A stretch of DNA of 64,000 nt from Sphingomonas gilva. GTDB taxonomy: Bacteria > Pseudomonadota > Alphaproteobacteria > Sphingomonadales > Sphingomonadaceae. The notes beneath the pieces are model-generated. The model ran no database searches and had not been told where the DNA came from. It worked only from the letters and a program-made list of their open reading frames with translations. Shown piece by piece: positions 35,528 to 44,829 of the stretch; within the stretch, counting starts at the first letter, position 1, and the number at the start of each line of letters is the position of its first letter. The position numbers were made by a program, and so were the translations under genes. The DNA is taken from NCBI RefSeq assembly GCF_003515075.1, contig NZ_QWLV01000008.1:68367-132366 (forward strand). The letters are read 5' to 3'.

Positions 35528-36814
35528 TCATCGCGCGCCAAATCCGCTAAGGATGATTTTAACCGTCCGCAGGGCGATAAGCAAGTCGAGCCAGGCGGAG
35601 AAGTTTTTGATATAGTAGAAATCATATTGCAGCTTCACGTCCACGTCCGCCAGCTCTGCGACATGCCCCTGGTTGACCTGTGCCCAGCCGGTGATCCCCG
35701 GACGCACGATGTGGCGGTAGACGTAGAACGGCAGTTCCGCTTCGTACCAGCGCGACAGCGGCACAGCCTCGGGCCGCGGGCCTATCCAGCTCATCTCCCC
35801 GCGCAGGACATTGAACAGCTGGGGCAGTTCGTCGATCCGGGATTTGCGGAGAAACCGCCCGAGCTTGGTGATCCGGGCGTCGTTGTCGCGCGTGATGGCG
35901 GCATCGCGGGACGCCACCTCCCCACCGTTCACCATCGTCCGGAACTTCACCACGCGAAACAGGACGCCGCCATAGCCCGTCCGTTCCTGCCGGAAAAAGA
36001 TCGGTCCGGGCGAATCGAGGCGTATGGCCAGCGCCACCAGCGCCATCGGCAGCGCCAGGATCGGCAGCAGCACGAGGCAGAGCGCGACATCCGCCAGCCG
36101 CTTCAGCTTGTGATAGGCGAGATTGGGCACCAGCGACCCAAAGCTGTTCTCCGATAGATGCTCGATCTGCACGCGCCCGGTCAGCGATTCGCTGATCTGC
36201 TTGAAATGATAGACCGGGCGGCCGGACAGCGCGGCGACCGCGAGCATGCGCTCCCACGCAGGATCGAGATCATGGTGAAGGTCGGCCACGATCGCCGAGT
36301 GGCGGTCCAGCGGCACCACAGGCTCCGCCATAGGTACGCAATCCACGCCGCTGATGGCCTTGACGTGTTCGACGCGCCCGCCGGGCACCATGTAAAGATG
36401 CACCCGCTGCCGACGGAGAAGCAGCACGCCGATCCAGAAAAAGGTGAGAACCGACAGGATGAAGCACGCCGCGATCAGACCGCGGCTGTAGGGCAGGCGC
36501 AGCACGAAGAAGGCGAACGCCACTCCACCGAATGAAAGCAGGAAGGCGGGGATCACATATGTCAGCGATTGCGCGCCGGGGAATGAGCCCATCCGGCGCG
36601 CAAGATAAATGCCGATCGTGATGCCGATCATCGCGCCGACGATGCTCAGCTTGGCGGGAGCGTCGCGCGCAAAGGATCCCGGATCGAATCCGAACCGCAC
36701 GAGCGCCGGCAACAAGGCCGCGACGATCCAGCCCACGGCGAGCTGGAACCGCGCCGAACCGAGCACGGACCTCCGGCTGACGGCGCCGGGAATGTCTCGG
36801 GCCATATTGTTCAC
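35528..36814 (-). CDS. Undecaprenyl-phosphate phosphoglycosyltransferase, initiating EPS enzyme (WcaJ/GumD-like)
   Basis: A 428-residue inner-membrane enzyme that transfers the first sugar phosphate to undecaprenyl phosphate. The N-terminal half has four to five membrane helices. The catalytic polyprenyl glycosylphosphotransferase domain begins near 235 with KRLADVALCLVLLPILALPM and shows GPIFFRQERTG, VVKFRTM, the LRKSRIDELPQL segment, SWIGPRPE and VRPGITGWAQV. These are hallmarks of the family; the sugar is usually glucose or galactose. The start is GTG at 36814 or ATG at 36805. The gene is on the opposite strand to the export genes. Confidence 0.92.
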   Translation of the reverse strand: MNNMARDIPGAVSRRSVLGSARFQLAVGWIVAALLPALVRFGFDPGSFARDAPAKLSIVGAMIGITIGIYLARRMGSFPGAQSLTYVIPAFLLSFGGVAFAFFVLRLPYSRGLIAACFILSVLTFFWIGVLLLRRQRVHLYMVPGGRVEHVKAISGVDCVPMAEPVVPLDRHSAIVADLHHDLDPAWERMLAVAALSGRPVYHFKQISESLTGRVQIEHLSENSFGSLVPNLAYHKLKRLADVALCLVLLPILALPMALVALAIRLDSPGPIFFRQERTGYGGVLFRVVKFRTMVNGGEVASRDAAITRDNDARITKLGRFLRKSRIDELPQLFNVLRGEMSWIGPRPEAVPLSRWYEAELPFYVYRHIVRPGITGWAQVNQGHVAELADVDVKLQYDFYYIKNFSAWLDLLIALRTVKIILSGFGAR

Positions 36815-36885
36815 CGTGATATTTACCCCAATTCAACCTCGGTTAGCCGTCATGCCCGCTAGACCGACGCGCCAGAGACTTCAAT

Positions 36886-38025
36886 TCAGCTTTTCAATGC
36901 AGAAGCCTTGGCTACGGCGCGCATATAGGCTTCCACGACGAACCGTTCGTCGAACAGACGCTCCACGCGCTCACGCGAGGCGCTTGCCATTCGGGATCGG
37001 CCGCCTGCGCCGGCGGACAACATTTCCATGAGCGCGTCGCGCAGCGCGATGGCATCCCGCGCGCGACAAAGAAATCCGTTCACGCCGTCATCGACCACCT
37101 CCCGACAGCCCGGAACATCCGTTGCAACCAGGGGCCGCCCCATCGCCGCGCCCTCGAGCAGCGTTCTTGGCAGCCCTTCCCGGTAGGAAGGGAGAACGAC
37201 GATATCGGCCTCGGCGATAGCCTCTCGCACGTCGGCGACCGGTCCGCGATATTCGACCACGCCTTCCGCCATCCAGGCCCTGAGCATTTCAAGCGGGATT
37301 GATGCGGCGTTTTCCGGATCATGATCGCCAACCACCACGAACCGGGCCTGCACGCCGGATTGGCGAAGCATGCGCGCCGCATCCGCGAACTCCACGACGC
37401 CCTTGTCGCGCAGCAAGCGCGCGACGAGCAGAAAGACGGGCGCGGCGCCGTCTTGCGCGGGCAACGGGGCAACGCGGAAGCGATCAAGGTCGATGCCCGA
37501 TCCGGGCAGAAGCGCCGCCTTGGTCGGGCTGACCAGACGCCGCGCGACGAACATCTCGAGATCGTCGGGATTCTGGAAAAATATCGTATGGCTGCGGGCG
37601 AGCGCCAATTTGTACAGGGTTCCCGCCACGGCCGCCGCCATGCGCCCGCGCAGGAACATCGTTCCCAAACCAGCGATATTGTTGATCACTGGAATGCCCA
37701 GCGACTGCGCCGCCAAACCACCGTAGACGTTGGGTTTGATCGTATAACCGAGCACCGCCACCGGGCGAAGCGCCTTCAGGACACGGCGAAATTTGACCAA
37801 CAGCCGGATGTCGTGGATTGGCGACAGGCTCCCGCGCTCCATTGGTACGGGCACCAGTTCGCATCCGATTTCCCGAAGCGCGGCAGCGGGATGGTCCGGC
37901 GGCGCCATCGCCACCACGCGATATCCTGCGGCAACCAGCGCGCGAACCACGCCGGCGCGAAAGTTGGCCACATTCCACGCCGAGTTGATGCAAATCGCGA
38001 CGACCGGCTGGGGAACAAGAGACAT
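36886..38025 (-). CDS. Glycosyltransferase family 4
   Basis: A GT-B glycosyltransferase of about 379 residues that adds a sugar to the lipid-linked repeat unit on the cytoplasmic side. It has an N-terminal acceptor domain (AICINSAWNVANFRAGVVRA), the donor-domain start VFLLVARLLRDKGVVEFADA near 200 and the retaining EX7E region SYREGLPRTLLEGAAMGRPL near 285, followed by TDVPGCREVV. The pattern resembles GalNAc/GlcNAc-type transferases such as WbpH-like enzymes. ATG 38025 with AAAGG upstream is preferred over the GTG at 38043. The gene is divergent from the EpsG-like gene with very little space between them. Confidence 0.88.
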   Translation of the reverse strand: MSLVPQPVVAICINSAWNVANFRAGVVRALVAAGYRVVAMAPPDHPAAALREIGCELVPVPMERGSLSPIHDIRLLVKFRRVLKALRPVAVLGYTIKPNVYGGLAAQSLGIPVINNIAGLGTMFLRGRMAAAVAGTLYKLALARSHTIFFQNPDDLEMFVARRLVSPTKAALLPGSGIDLDRFRVAPLPAQDGAAPVFLLVARLLRDKGVVEFADAARMLRQSGVQARFVVVGDHDPENAASIPLEMLRAWMAEGVVEYRGPVADVREAIAEADIVVLPSYREGLPRTLLEGAAMGRPLVATDVPGCREVVDDGVNGFLCRARDAIALRDALMEMLSAGAGGRSRMASASRERVERLFDERFVVEAYMRAVAKASALKS

Positions 38026-38065
38026 GCGATTGACGCCTTTCACGGCCTGACCATAGACGGGTTCG

Positions 38066-39142
38066 ATGATTCCCTACTGGACGATTTTCGCATTTGCAGC
38101 ATTGCTTTCGCTGCGCGACATTTCCCTACCCGTGGCGCTGCGCGGCCGCGCAGCGCATCTCAGCGTGATCGTCATCGCCGTCGCCCTGTTGGTCGGGCTG
38201 CGCTATGATGTCGGCGGCGACTGGGGCTCCTATCAGGGCTATCTGTTCCAGATGCGCTATCTCGACTTTTTCGAGATGCTCGAGAAGAAGGATCCCGGCT
38301 ACCAGCTGCTCAATTATATCGCGAATGCGTTGGGGGCGGGCATATGGTTGGTCAATCTCGCCAGCGCGGCCATTTTTTGTTGGGGCTTGTGGCGCTTTGC
38401 TCGTACATTGCCCTCTCCATCCCTCGCCGTCCTCGTTGCGATACCCTATCTCGTTATCGTCGTCGCAATGGGCTATACCCGCCAGGCTGTCGCGATCGGC
38501 TTCATCATGGCGGCGTTCGCGGCGCTCCGTTCAAATCGCTTCCTGACAGTCGCGGCGCTGCTCCTGCTTGCTGTGCTGTTCCACCGCACCGCCGTCATCA
38601 TCGTGCCGATAATCGCCCTGTCGCGCGCCAACAATCGCGGCTTGAGCATCGCCGCCTTCGGATTGCTCGCGGTGGTGCTCTATTATGTCTTTCTCGATGA
38701 TGCGGTGGATTCGCTCGTCACGAACTATGTGGAGCGCAGCTACGATTCCACAGGCGCGATGATCCGCATCACGATGAACGCGATACCTGCTGCGCTGTTC
38801 ATCCTCTTCGGTCGACGCTTCCCCCTCGCCCATGAAGACGAATACAAGCTGTGGCGCAACATGGCGTTCGCGGCGCTCGCCTGCGTACCGGCACTGTTTC
38901 TGGTCGGCTCGACCACGGTGATCGATCGGCTCGCGCTTTATGTGATCCCGATCCAGTTGTTCGTCCTGTCGTGGTTGCCGCTGGTCTTCGGCCGCAATCT
39001 CCAGGATAATCGGCCGATGGTTGCCGCAGTGCTGCTATACTCCGCCGCGATCCAGTTCGTGTGGCTGAACTTCGCCGGACATAGCGATGAATGGGTACCG
39101 TACCGCTTCTACCCTCTAGCGGTGGGCAGTCCGTCAGCCTGA
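38066..39142 (+). CDS. EpsG-family membrane protein, putative polysaccharide polymerase
   Basis: A 358-residue polytopic inner-membrane protein with about ten hydrophobic helices. The segment LLVGLRYDVGGDWGSYQGYL near residue 45 and the following region with GYQLLNYIANALG are characteristic of EpsG proteins, which are regarded as Wzy-type polymerases in EPS loci. With the ligase-type gene at 33.3-34.7 kb, the locus encodes two candidate polymerases. The 3' end overlaps the convergent gene by 34 nt. The divergent gene upstream starts only about 40 nt away, so the promoters must overlap. Confidence 0.82.
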   Translation: MIPYWTIFAFAALLSLRDISLPVALRGRAAHLSVIVIAVALLVGLRYDVGGDWGSYQGYLFQMRYLDFFEMLEKKDPGYQLLNYIANALGAGIWLVNLASAAIFCWGLWRFARTLPSPSLAVLVAIPYLVIVVAMGYTRQAVAIGFIMAAFAALRSNRFLTVAALLLLAVLFHRTAVIIVPIIALSRANNRGLSIAAFGLLAVVLYYVFLDDAVDSLVTNYVERSYDSTGAMIRITMNAIPAALFILFGRRFPLAHEDEYKLWRNMAFAALACVPALFLVGSTTVIDRLALYVIPIQLFVLSWLPLVFGRNLQDNRPMVAAVLLYSAAIQFVWLNFAGHSDEWVPYRFYPLAVGSPSA

Positions 39143-39909
39143 CCGGTACGCGCGGCGTTCGCCAAGCCGTTTAAGAGATGGATGGCGACGAGATAGGCCA
39201 TCAACGCCACGGGTACAAAGCTCTCGGTCGCGACCGCAATCACCGACGCGATGGGCAGCAGCGTGGCGCTGACCCGCACATAGTACCAGCGAGCCTTGCG
39301 CTCGGGCATGTCGAGCCGTCCTTTCGACGCGAGATAGGTGACGAAGCGGTGATAGGTGAAGGCGATCAGCGCCAGCGCCAGCAGAAGCGGCAGGGTCGAC
39401 GCCGGGAGAAGAAACAATACAGGTCCAACGAAGCGCATCAGCGACATCTGGATGAACGACACCGCCTTGTAGGCCGAGTTGGCGACCACGTTGTGATAGA
39501 CGGTCACCACGCCCAACGCCGTATAGAAGGTCCACCAGAGCCAGTCGTCCGTCCACCCCATAAGCCAGCCGATCCCCGCCCATGCCGTCGCCCGGATGAT
39601 GAGGAAGACGACAAAGTCGATGGCCCCGAAAGACACCTTCAGCCTCCGGCGCGGCGTCTCGTCATGGCGCGTGCCGGCGGTGTCGTTGGCGAGATAGCCG
39701 ACCTCGTAGAAGGCGACGAAACTGACATAGCCGATCGCGTAGAGCCCGATCGCCGCAAAGGGTTCGTAGCCTCCCAGCATAACGAGCAGAAACCAGCCTG
39801 GAATCCAGGCCGACAGCGCGTTGAAGACGAAATCCCGAAAGCCCCCGAGGCGCGTCTGCCAGAGATAGCCGAACGGGACGAAGTGGATGAGCTTCCTAAC
39901 GATCGACAT
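39109..39909 (-). CDS. Polytopic membrane protein, distantly UbiA-like, paired with a HAD phosphatase
   Basis: A 266-residue protein with about seven to nine hydrophobic helices. A cytoplasmic-loop segment LANDTAGTRHDETPRRRL near residue 75 recalls the NDxxD loop of UbiA prenyltransferases, but the middle aspartate and the second aspartate-rich motif are not evident. Genes for HAD phosphatases and UbiA-type proteins are often paired or fused in polyprenyl-phosphate sugar pathways, and the HAD gene here overlaps this start by 14 nt. A role in making or moving a lipid-linked sugar is inference. The ATG at 39909 is taken as the start; an upstream extension lies inside the HAD gene. Confidence 0.65.
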   Translation of the reverse strand: MSIVRKLIHFVPFGYLWQTRLGGFRDFVFNALSAWIPGWFLLVMLGGYEPFAAIGLYAIGYVSFVAFYEVGYLANDTAGTRHDETPRRRLKVSFGAIDFVVFLIIRATAWAGIGWLMGWTDDWLWWTFYTALGVVTVYHNVVANSAYKAVSFIQMSLMRFVGPVLFLLPASTLPLLLALALIAFTYHRFVTYLASKGRLDMPERKARWYYVRVSATLLPIASVIAVATESFVPVALMAYLVAIHLLNGLANAARTGQADGLPTARG

Positions 39910-40570
39910 GGATGAACTCCGCTTCGATTCCCGCATGGGCGGGATGGCGCTTGCCGCGATGGCGCACGATCACCGGCCGATCAGCCAAAGCGAGCAGTTG
40001 TGCGTCGGAGGCGTTGTCGCTGATAACCGTCAAGCGCCCTGCACAGCCTTGGCGAACATGTTCCACCAACTCGTGCTTGATACCCGTGAGATCTTGCGCC
40101 AAGCGCCCCGTCGCCCTGCCGTCGACGATCTCCAGCCGCGAACTGACATAATCCGTGTTCAACCTCGCAGCGATAGCGCGGACCACCGGATCGATACTGT
40201 TCGACACCAGCACGACGCGGTCACCTTGCTGCTGCGCTGCCCGTAGGCACGCATGCGTCTCGGCGATCTGAACGAGCGAGAGTCTCTCTGCGACATATTC
40301 CCTCGCCCACATGTCCAGCCGGCTCTCCGGCAGGCCTCGCAGAGTATGAAGCAATACGGCACGACCTAAATCGCGCCGGAGCACCAGGCCCACCACCCGA
40401 AGGCCGTAACGCAGTGGAGAAAGACGGCTGAGCGTGGCCGCCGTCGATAGGGCCGCGAAGCGCCGCTCGCTCCGTTCCGCCACATAGGTGACGAAACCGG
40501 CGGTGGTGTTTGCGTCATACAGCGTTCCACACACGTCGAAGATCGCGACCGCGCGTTCAGAAGGCATCAT
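39896..40570 (-). CDS. HAD-superfamily hydrolase (class IB-like) with altered DxD motif
   Basis: A 223-224 residue protein with the N-terminal HAD motif AIFDVCGTLYDANTT. The usual second aspartate of DxDGT is replaced by cysteine (DVCGT). Motif II is VLVSNS near 120 and motif IV is ISDNASDAQLLALAD near 185. The helical cap between them fits class IB (SerB-like) phosphatases. Because the second aspartate acts as general acid/base in phosphatases, the substitution may change the reaction or slow it. The start codons 40570/40567 overlap the end of the glycosyltransferase gene. It is probably co-expressed with the membrane protein downstream. Confidence 0.8.
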   Translation of the reverse strand: MMPSERAVAIFDVCGTLYDANTTAGFVTYVAERSERRFAALSTAATLSRLSPLRYGLRVVGLVLRRDLGRAVLLHTLRGLPESRLDMWAREYVAERLSLVQIAETHACLRAAQQQGDRVVLVSNSIDPVVRAIAARLNTDYVSSRLEIVDGRATGRLAQDLTGIKHELVEHVRQGCAGRLTVISDNASDAQLLALADRPVIVRHRGKRHPAHAGIEAEFIHVDR

Positions 40571-41792
40571 GCGCCGTCCCTGGGTCATCATAGATCTGTT
40601 GATATGTGCGAGCTGCGACCGGCAGGTCGAGAATGGGTCGCGCACGTGCTCGGAGTGCCATGGGATCGCGCGCGATCAGGCGCTCAAATGCATTGGCGGC
40701 CGCATCCAGGCTGTCATCGCTCAAATCGGGAAGGCTATGGCCGCCGGCCACTTCCGCCAATATCTCCTGCGTGTCGCCAACGATCGCATTGGCGTAGGTG
40801 GGGACGCCGCAGGCCAGATACTCGCCCATTTTGGTCGGCGATACCGCCAGGCTCGATATGGCGGGAACGTAGAAGCATAGGCCCGCATCCGCCGCTGCGA
40901 TCAACGGCGGCACGCCGGTACGCTCCGCTTGGGTCGCGCGAATCGCCTCGACCGGCGGCTCCACGCCGCAGCGGCGCGCTTCCTTCACGATATCGTCGAT
41001 TCCGTACCGTCCCACGAACAGCAATATAGCATCGCCATGTCTTTGCCTTATCCGTTCGAACAGGCGCAGCTTGTCGCCCAACATGTAGATCGAGCCGAGC
41101 GAACCGAGATAGAGCAATACAGGTGCGCCGGCAGGGATATTCAGGCGTTCGCGTACCTCTCGGCGCTGATCGGCGGGGCTTGGCCTGAACAGCTCGAAAT
41201 CGTTGCAGCACGGAATGATCGAAACCGGCGCGCCGTCATAGCCCTGCCACGTGGTCAGCTCCCGGCGTGCCGCCTTGGTAAGCGAAACGATGTGATCCGA
41301 CGCCTCCAGCAGGCGCGCCTCGTTTCGCTTCCAACGCTGGAAAAGCGGGCCATATATCAGGTGGCCGGCAGGCCAGCGCCCGCCGTCGCGCCGCGAATCA
41401 GGCCAGAAACCGCGCATGTCGAACAGCAGCGGAACGCCGGTGCGGCGCTTGAGCTCCAGTCCAACCATCGCGGCCGGATAGCTACGGCAATGGACCATGT
41501 CGAAACGCCCGCTGCGCATGGCATCGCGGGCCGCCGCGTGCATGGTGCGATGGTCGAGCGCCTTCGCCAGCAGCGGCGGCCTCGTTCGGAAACGCTGCGG
41601 CATCCAGGTCATGCCGTGGCGCGCCATGGTCGCGGCAACCGCGTCCCCAAGCTTGGCTCTTCGATCGTCGCTCTCGAAGCTGATCACGGTGATGCGCATG
41701 CCCGCGCGCGCGGATTCGACCAGATAGGGCAGCACCTGAGCTTGGCCGATAAAGTCCGTCAGCCCATTATAGCTTATATAGAGGATGTTCAT
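40557..41792 (-). CDS. Glycosyltransferase family 4
   Basis: A 411-residue GT-B enzyme. The N-terminus MNILYISYNGLTDFIGQAQV followed by LPYLVESARAG is typical of EPS glycosyltransferases. The donor domain has VLLYLGSLGSIYMLGDKLRL near residue 235 and a weakly conserved retaining motif region ending SPTKMGEYLACGVPTYAN near 345. The ATG at 41792 has GGTGG upstream; the frame extends further to 41912 without a ribosome site. It heads a three-gene minus-strand unit with the HAD and membrane-protein genes, and is divergent from the sulfotransferase gene with 68 nt between. Acceptor and donor sugars are unknown. Confidence 0.86.
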   Translation of the reverse strand: MNILYISYNGLTDFIGQAQVLPYLVESARAGMRITVISFESDDRRAKLGDAVAATMARHGMTWMPQRFRTRPPLLAKALDHRTMHAAARDAMRSGRFDMVHCRSYPAAMVGLELKRRTGVPLLFDMRGFWPDSRRDGGRWPAGHLIYGPLFQRWKRNEARLLEASDHIVSLTKAARRELTTWQGYDGAPVSIIPCCNDFELFRPSPADQRREVRERLNIPAGAPVLLYLGSLGSIYMLGDKLRLFERIRQRHGDAILLFVGRYGIDDIVKEARRCGVEPPVEAIRATQAERTGVPPLIAAADAGLCFYVPAISSLAVSPTKMGEYLACGVPTYANAIVGDTQEILAEVAGGHSLPDLSDDSLDAAANAFERLIARDPMALRARARPILDLPVAARTYQQIYDDPGTAHDAF

Positions 41793-41860
41793 GGACCACC
41801 GGGAACCGTAAGGGAGCGCCATCGCCATAGGGGCGGTGCCGCCGAAACGGAACCAGCGAA

Positions 41861-42580
41861 ATGCCGAGCGAAGCCATCCGATCCTCGAAACTATGGGTGC
41901 GGATGCGAGCATTGGAAGAGCATGTGCCGCCGGGAATACGCGGCGCCCTGTTGCGAACGCTCGCCCCCGCGCGCAATCCCTATGAGCCGGTGAACGATCG
42001 GTTGCGGATGATCTTCATCCATGTGCCGAAGACGGCAGGATCGAGCATGACCGCGGCGCTCGGCGGCGGCCGGCAACGCAATATTCCGCTGGTCCGCTAT
42101 GCGGCCTATGACCGCAAGCGTTGCGCGGACTATTTCAAATTCTGCTTCGTCCGAAATCCCTGGGACAGGCTGTTGTCCGCCTATAGCTACCTGCGCAGCC
42201 GCATCGGTTTGGGCGGTTCGGATGCGAGTTGGGTCGAAGCCAATATGGCCGATCTTCGCACCTTCGAACAGTTCGTCACCGCGATCGGCCGGGACGACGC
42301 CCAGGCGCGGCAGTTGATGTCCTACATGCACTTCATGCCGCAGCATCGCTGGCTGACGCTGGAGCCACATGGCGAACCCTATATAGATTTCGTGGGCCGT
42401 TTCGAACGACTCGATCAGGACCTTGCCGCTGTGGCGGACCGCCTCGGTCTCTCCATTCAGCTCGAGCACCGCCGCAAATCGGCGCATCGTCCATATCGTG
42501 AAGAATATGACGAACGGATGCGCGGCATCGTCGCGCGCCTTTATTCTCGCGATATCGAACTCTTCGGCTACGATTTTTGA
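41861..42580 (+). CDS. Sulfotransferase family 2 domain protein (PAPS-dependent)
   Basis: A 239-residue protein with the 5'-phosphosulfate-binding loop IFIHVPKTAGSSMTAALG near residue 50 and the 3'-phosphate region FCFVRNPWDRLLSAYSYL near 96-113. Both are diagnostic of the Sulfotransfer_2 family, which in animals acts on glycosaminoglycans and in bacteria on polysaccharides and Nod factors. It would transfer sulfate from PAPS to a sugar hydroxyl. There is no signal peptide, so it acts in the cytoplasm on lipid-linked repeat units. The gene lies in the middle of the EPS locus, and PAPS genes are found at its end (52.6-56.4 kb). Confidence 0.87.
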   Translation: MPSEAIRSSKLWVRMRALEEHVPPGIRGALLRTLAPARNPYEPVNDRLRMIFIHVPKTAGSSMTAALGGGRQRNIPLVRYAAYDRKRCADYFKFCFVRNPWDRLLSAYSYLRSRIGLGGSDASWVEANMADLRTFEQFVTAIGRDDAQARQLMSYMHFMPQHRWLTLEPHGEPYIDFVGRFERLDQDLAAVADRLGLSIQLEHRRKSAHRPYREEYDERMRGIVARLYSRDIELFGYDF

Positions 42581-42960
42581 TGATCTGGTGGATCGACGCC
42601 AAAACCTGGCTGTCCGAAGCCATTGGCCTGGATAAGAACTTCCTCCATGTCTATGCCGGCGTAATCGGTTTGCTGGCGCTTGCCGCCCTGCTCAGGCGGC
42701 CGGTTGGTGACGGACGAGCCCTGGCGTTGGTGACGTTGCTGGAAGGCGTCAACGAGGCGATCGATCTTTACGGCAACTGGCTTGACGATCAGCGCCTCTA
42801 CTGGGACCACAGCTTGGTCGATGCCCTCCACACCCTCGCGCTACCGCTTCTGATCGTCGTCTGCGCGCGCTGGAGCCGGCTGTTCATCTCACCAGGCGCC
42901 GTACAATCGGACGCAGCGCCTCCCGCCAGTCCGGCGGACGATAGCCCGTCAGGCGAATGA
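42580..42960 (+). CDS. Small hypothetical membrane protein
   Basis: A 126-residue protein with three likely hydrophobic segments (about 25-42, 47-60 and 84-100). It has the pattern NFLHVYAGVIGLL, VTLLEGVNEAIDLYGNW and a proline/serine-rich tail. I have seen similar unassigned small membrane proteins beside polysaccharide genes but cannot name a family. The ATG overlaps the sulfotransferase stop as TGATG, so the two are translationally coupled and may work together. Its 3' end overlaps the convergent rmlD gene by 77 nt, mostly the hydrophilic tail. Confidence 0.65.
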   Translation: MIWWIDAKTWLSEAIGLDKNFLHVYAGVIGLLALAALLRRPVGDGRALALVTLLEGVNEAIDLYGNWLDDQRLYWDHSLVDALHTLALPLLIVVCARWSRLFISPGAVQSDAAPPASPADDSPSGE

Positions 42961-43765
42961 ATGCACCGCTGTCGAGCCGGCTGTTGGCCGGGCGCGCCGC
43001 GCGCGTCGGGTAGTCGGCGGTCGCGATCGGCTCGATCGTGGCGGACGGACCGCCCCGCTCGGCGCTGAGCCTCATGATCTCGCGCGCGAAGTCCGCCCAG
43101 CTGGCCTCGCCCGAGCCGGCGAGGTTCAGCGTCCGACCGATCGCGATATCGTCGCCGGCGCGCCAGCGATCGATCAGCGCCAGCAGCCCGTCCGCGATTG
43201 TGAAGGCCGAGGTCGGCGACCCGGCCTGGTCGGCCACCACGCGCAGCACATCGCGATCGCCCGCAAGGCGCAGCATGGTGCGGACGAAATTGTGGCCGAA
43301 CGGGCTGTGAACCCAGGCGGTGCGCAGGACGACGTGGTCCGGCGCGGCGGCGCGCACCGCCTCCTCCCCCGCCAGCTTGCTCGCTCCATAGACGCCGATC
43401 GGCGCGGTCGGCGCGTCTTCGCGGTAGAAGCCGGCGGCGCGGCCGTCGAACACATAGTCGGTGGACAGGTGGACGATGCGCGCACCGGCCTCGGCCGCCG
43501 CCGCGGCGAGCACGCCAGGCGCATGGCCGTTGCAGCGGAACGCCGCTTCCCGATCATCCTCCGCCGCATCGACCGCGGTATAGGCGGCCGCGCCGATCAC
43601 CACGTCGGGCGTCGCCGCCCGCACGGCTCTGCGAACCGATTCGTCGCTCTGCAGATCGAACGCCGGCCGCGCGGCGAAGGTCAGGCGCAGGTCCGCTCGA
43701 TCGGCGGCGCGTTCGGCGAGCGCCCGCGCCACCTGCCCTTCGCGCCCGGTCACCAGGACGTGCAT
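42884..43765 (-). CDS. rmlD: dTDP-4-dehydrorhamnose reductase
   Basis: The last enzyme of dTDP-L-rhamnose synthesis, an extended SDR of 293 residues. It shows VTGREGQVARAL near the N-terminus, STDYVFDG near 105 and the catalytic YGASK near 130. It starts at ATG 43765, which shares one base with the rmlB stop. It closes the rmlA-C-B-D order. Its 3' end overlaps the convergent small membrane protein gene by 77 nt. Confidence 0.93.
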   Translation of the reverse strand: MHVLVTGREGQVARALAERAADRADLRLTFAARPAFDLQSDESVRRAVRAATPDVVIGAAAYTAVDAAEDDREAAFRCNGHAPGVLAAAAAEAGARIVHLSTDYVFDGRAAGFYREDAPTAPIGVYGASKLAGEEAVRAAAPDHVVLRTAWVHSPFGHNFVRTMLRLAGDRDVLRVVADQAGSPTSAFTIADGLLALIDRWRAGDDIAIGRTLNLAGSGEASWADFAREIMRLSAERGGPSATIEPIATADYPTRAARPANSRLDSGAFIRLTGYRPPDWREALRPIVRRLVR

Positions 43766-44829
43766 CAGCCGGCGCCCAGCCGGTCGCCCGCATAATTGCC
43801 CTCGCGGATCGGCCGCCACCAGGCTTCATTGGCGAGATACCAGTCGATCGTCGCGGCAAGCCCGCTCTCGAAGCTGTGCGCCGGCCGCCAGCCGAGCTCT
43901 TGCTCCGCCTTGGCCGGATCGATCGCATAGCGGCGATCATGCCCCGGACGATCCGCCACGAAGGTGATCAGCGACCGGCGGGGCGCGCCGATCGCCAGCG
44001 GCATGCGCGCGTCGAGCGCATCGCAGATCGCCTCGACCACCTGCAGGTTGGTGCGCTCCTCACGGCCGCCGATATTGTAGCTTTCGCCGACCCGCCCACG
44101 CGTCGCGACCAGTTCCAGCGCCGCGGCGTGATCCTCGACGAACAGCCAGTCGCGCACGTTGACGCCGCGGCCATAGACCGGCAGCGGCCGCCCCTCCAGC
44201 GCGTTCAGGATGACGAGCGGGATCAGCTTTTCCGGAAAATGGAACGGCCCGTAATTGTTCGAGCAGTTGGAGAGCACCACCGGCAGGCCATAGGTTTCCT
44301 GCCATGCCCGCACGAAATGGTCCGACGCCGCCTTCGATGCGGAATAGGGAGATGACGGGCGGTAGGGCGTCTCCTCGGTGAACACGCCCGAATCGAACGG
44401 CAGGTCGCCGAACACCTCGTCGGTGGAGATGTGGTGGAAGCGGAAGCCGGATCGCGCCTCGCCCTCCGGCAATGCGCGCCAGTGATCGAGCGCCGCGCCC
44501 AGCAGCGTCACCGTGCCGACGACATTGGTGTCGACGAACGCCGCGGGGCCGTCGATCGAACGGTCGACATGGCTTTCGGCGGCGAGGTGCATGATCGTGT
44601 CGATCGCTTCCTCCGCCAGGATCGAGCGCATCGCGTCGCCGTCGCGGATGTCGGCGCGAACGAAGCGATAGGCGGGGTCGCCCGCAATCCCGTCCAGCGA
44701 GGCGAGATTGCCCGCATAGGTGAGCGCATCGACATTGACGACGCGGTAGCCGCCCCGCGCCACCAGGTGCCGGCACACCGCCGAGCCGATGAATCCGGCC
44801 CCGCCGGTGACCATCACGCGTTTCGTCAT
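43765..44829 (-). CDS. rmlB: dTDP-glucose 4,6-dehydratase
   Basis: An extended SDR of 354 residues that converts dTDP-glucose to dTDP-4-keto-6-deoxyglucose. NAD motif [15 protein letters not shown] near residue 8, [15 protein letters not shown] near 82, and the catalytic YSASK near 160 with [14 protein letters not shown] downstream are all family hallmarks. The ATG overlaps the rmlC stop by four bases (ATGA). Confidence 0.95.
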   Translation of the reverse strand: MTKRVMVTGGAGFIGSAVCRHLVARGGYRVVNVDALTYAGNLASLDGIAGDPAYRFVRADIRDGDAMRSILAEEAIDTIMHLAAESHVDRSIDGPAAFVDTNVVGTVTLLGAALDHWRALPEGEARSGFRFHHISTDEVFGDLPFDSGVFTEETPYRPSSPYSASKAASDHFVRAWQETYGLPVVLSNCSNNYGPFHFPEKLIPLVILNALEGRPLPVYGRGVNVRDWLFVEDHAAALELVATRGRVGESYNIGGREERTNLQVVEAICDALDARMPLAIGAPRRSLITFVADRPGHDRRYAIDPAKAEQELGWRPAHSFESGLAATIDWYLANEAWWRPIREGNYAGDRLGAG

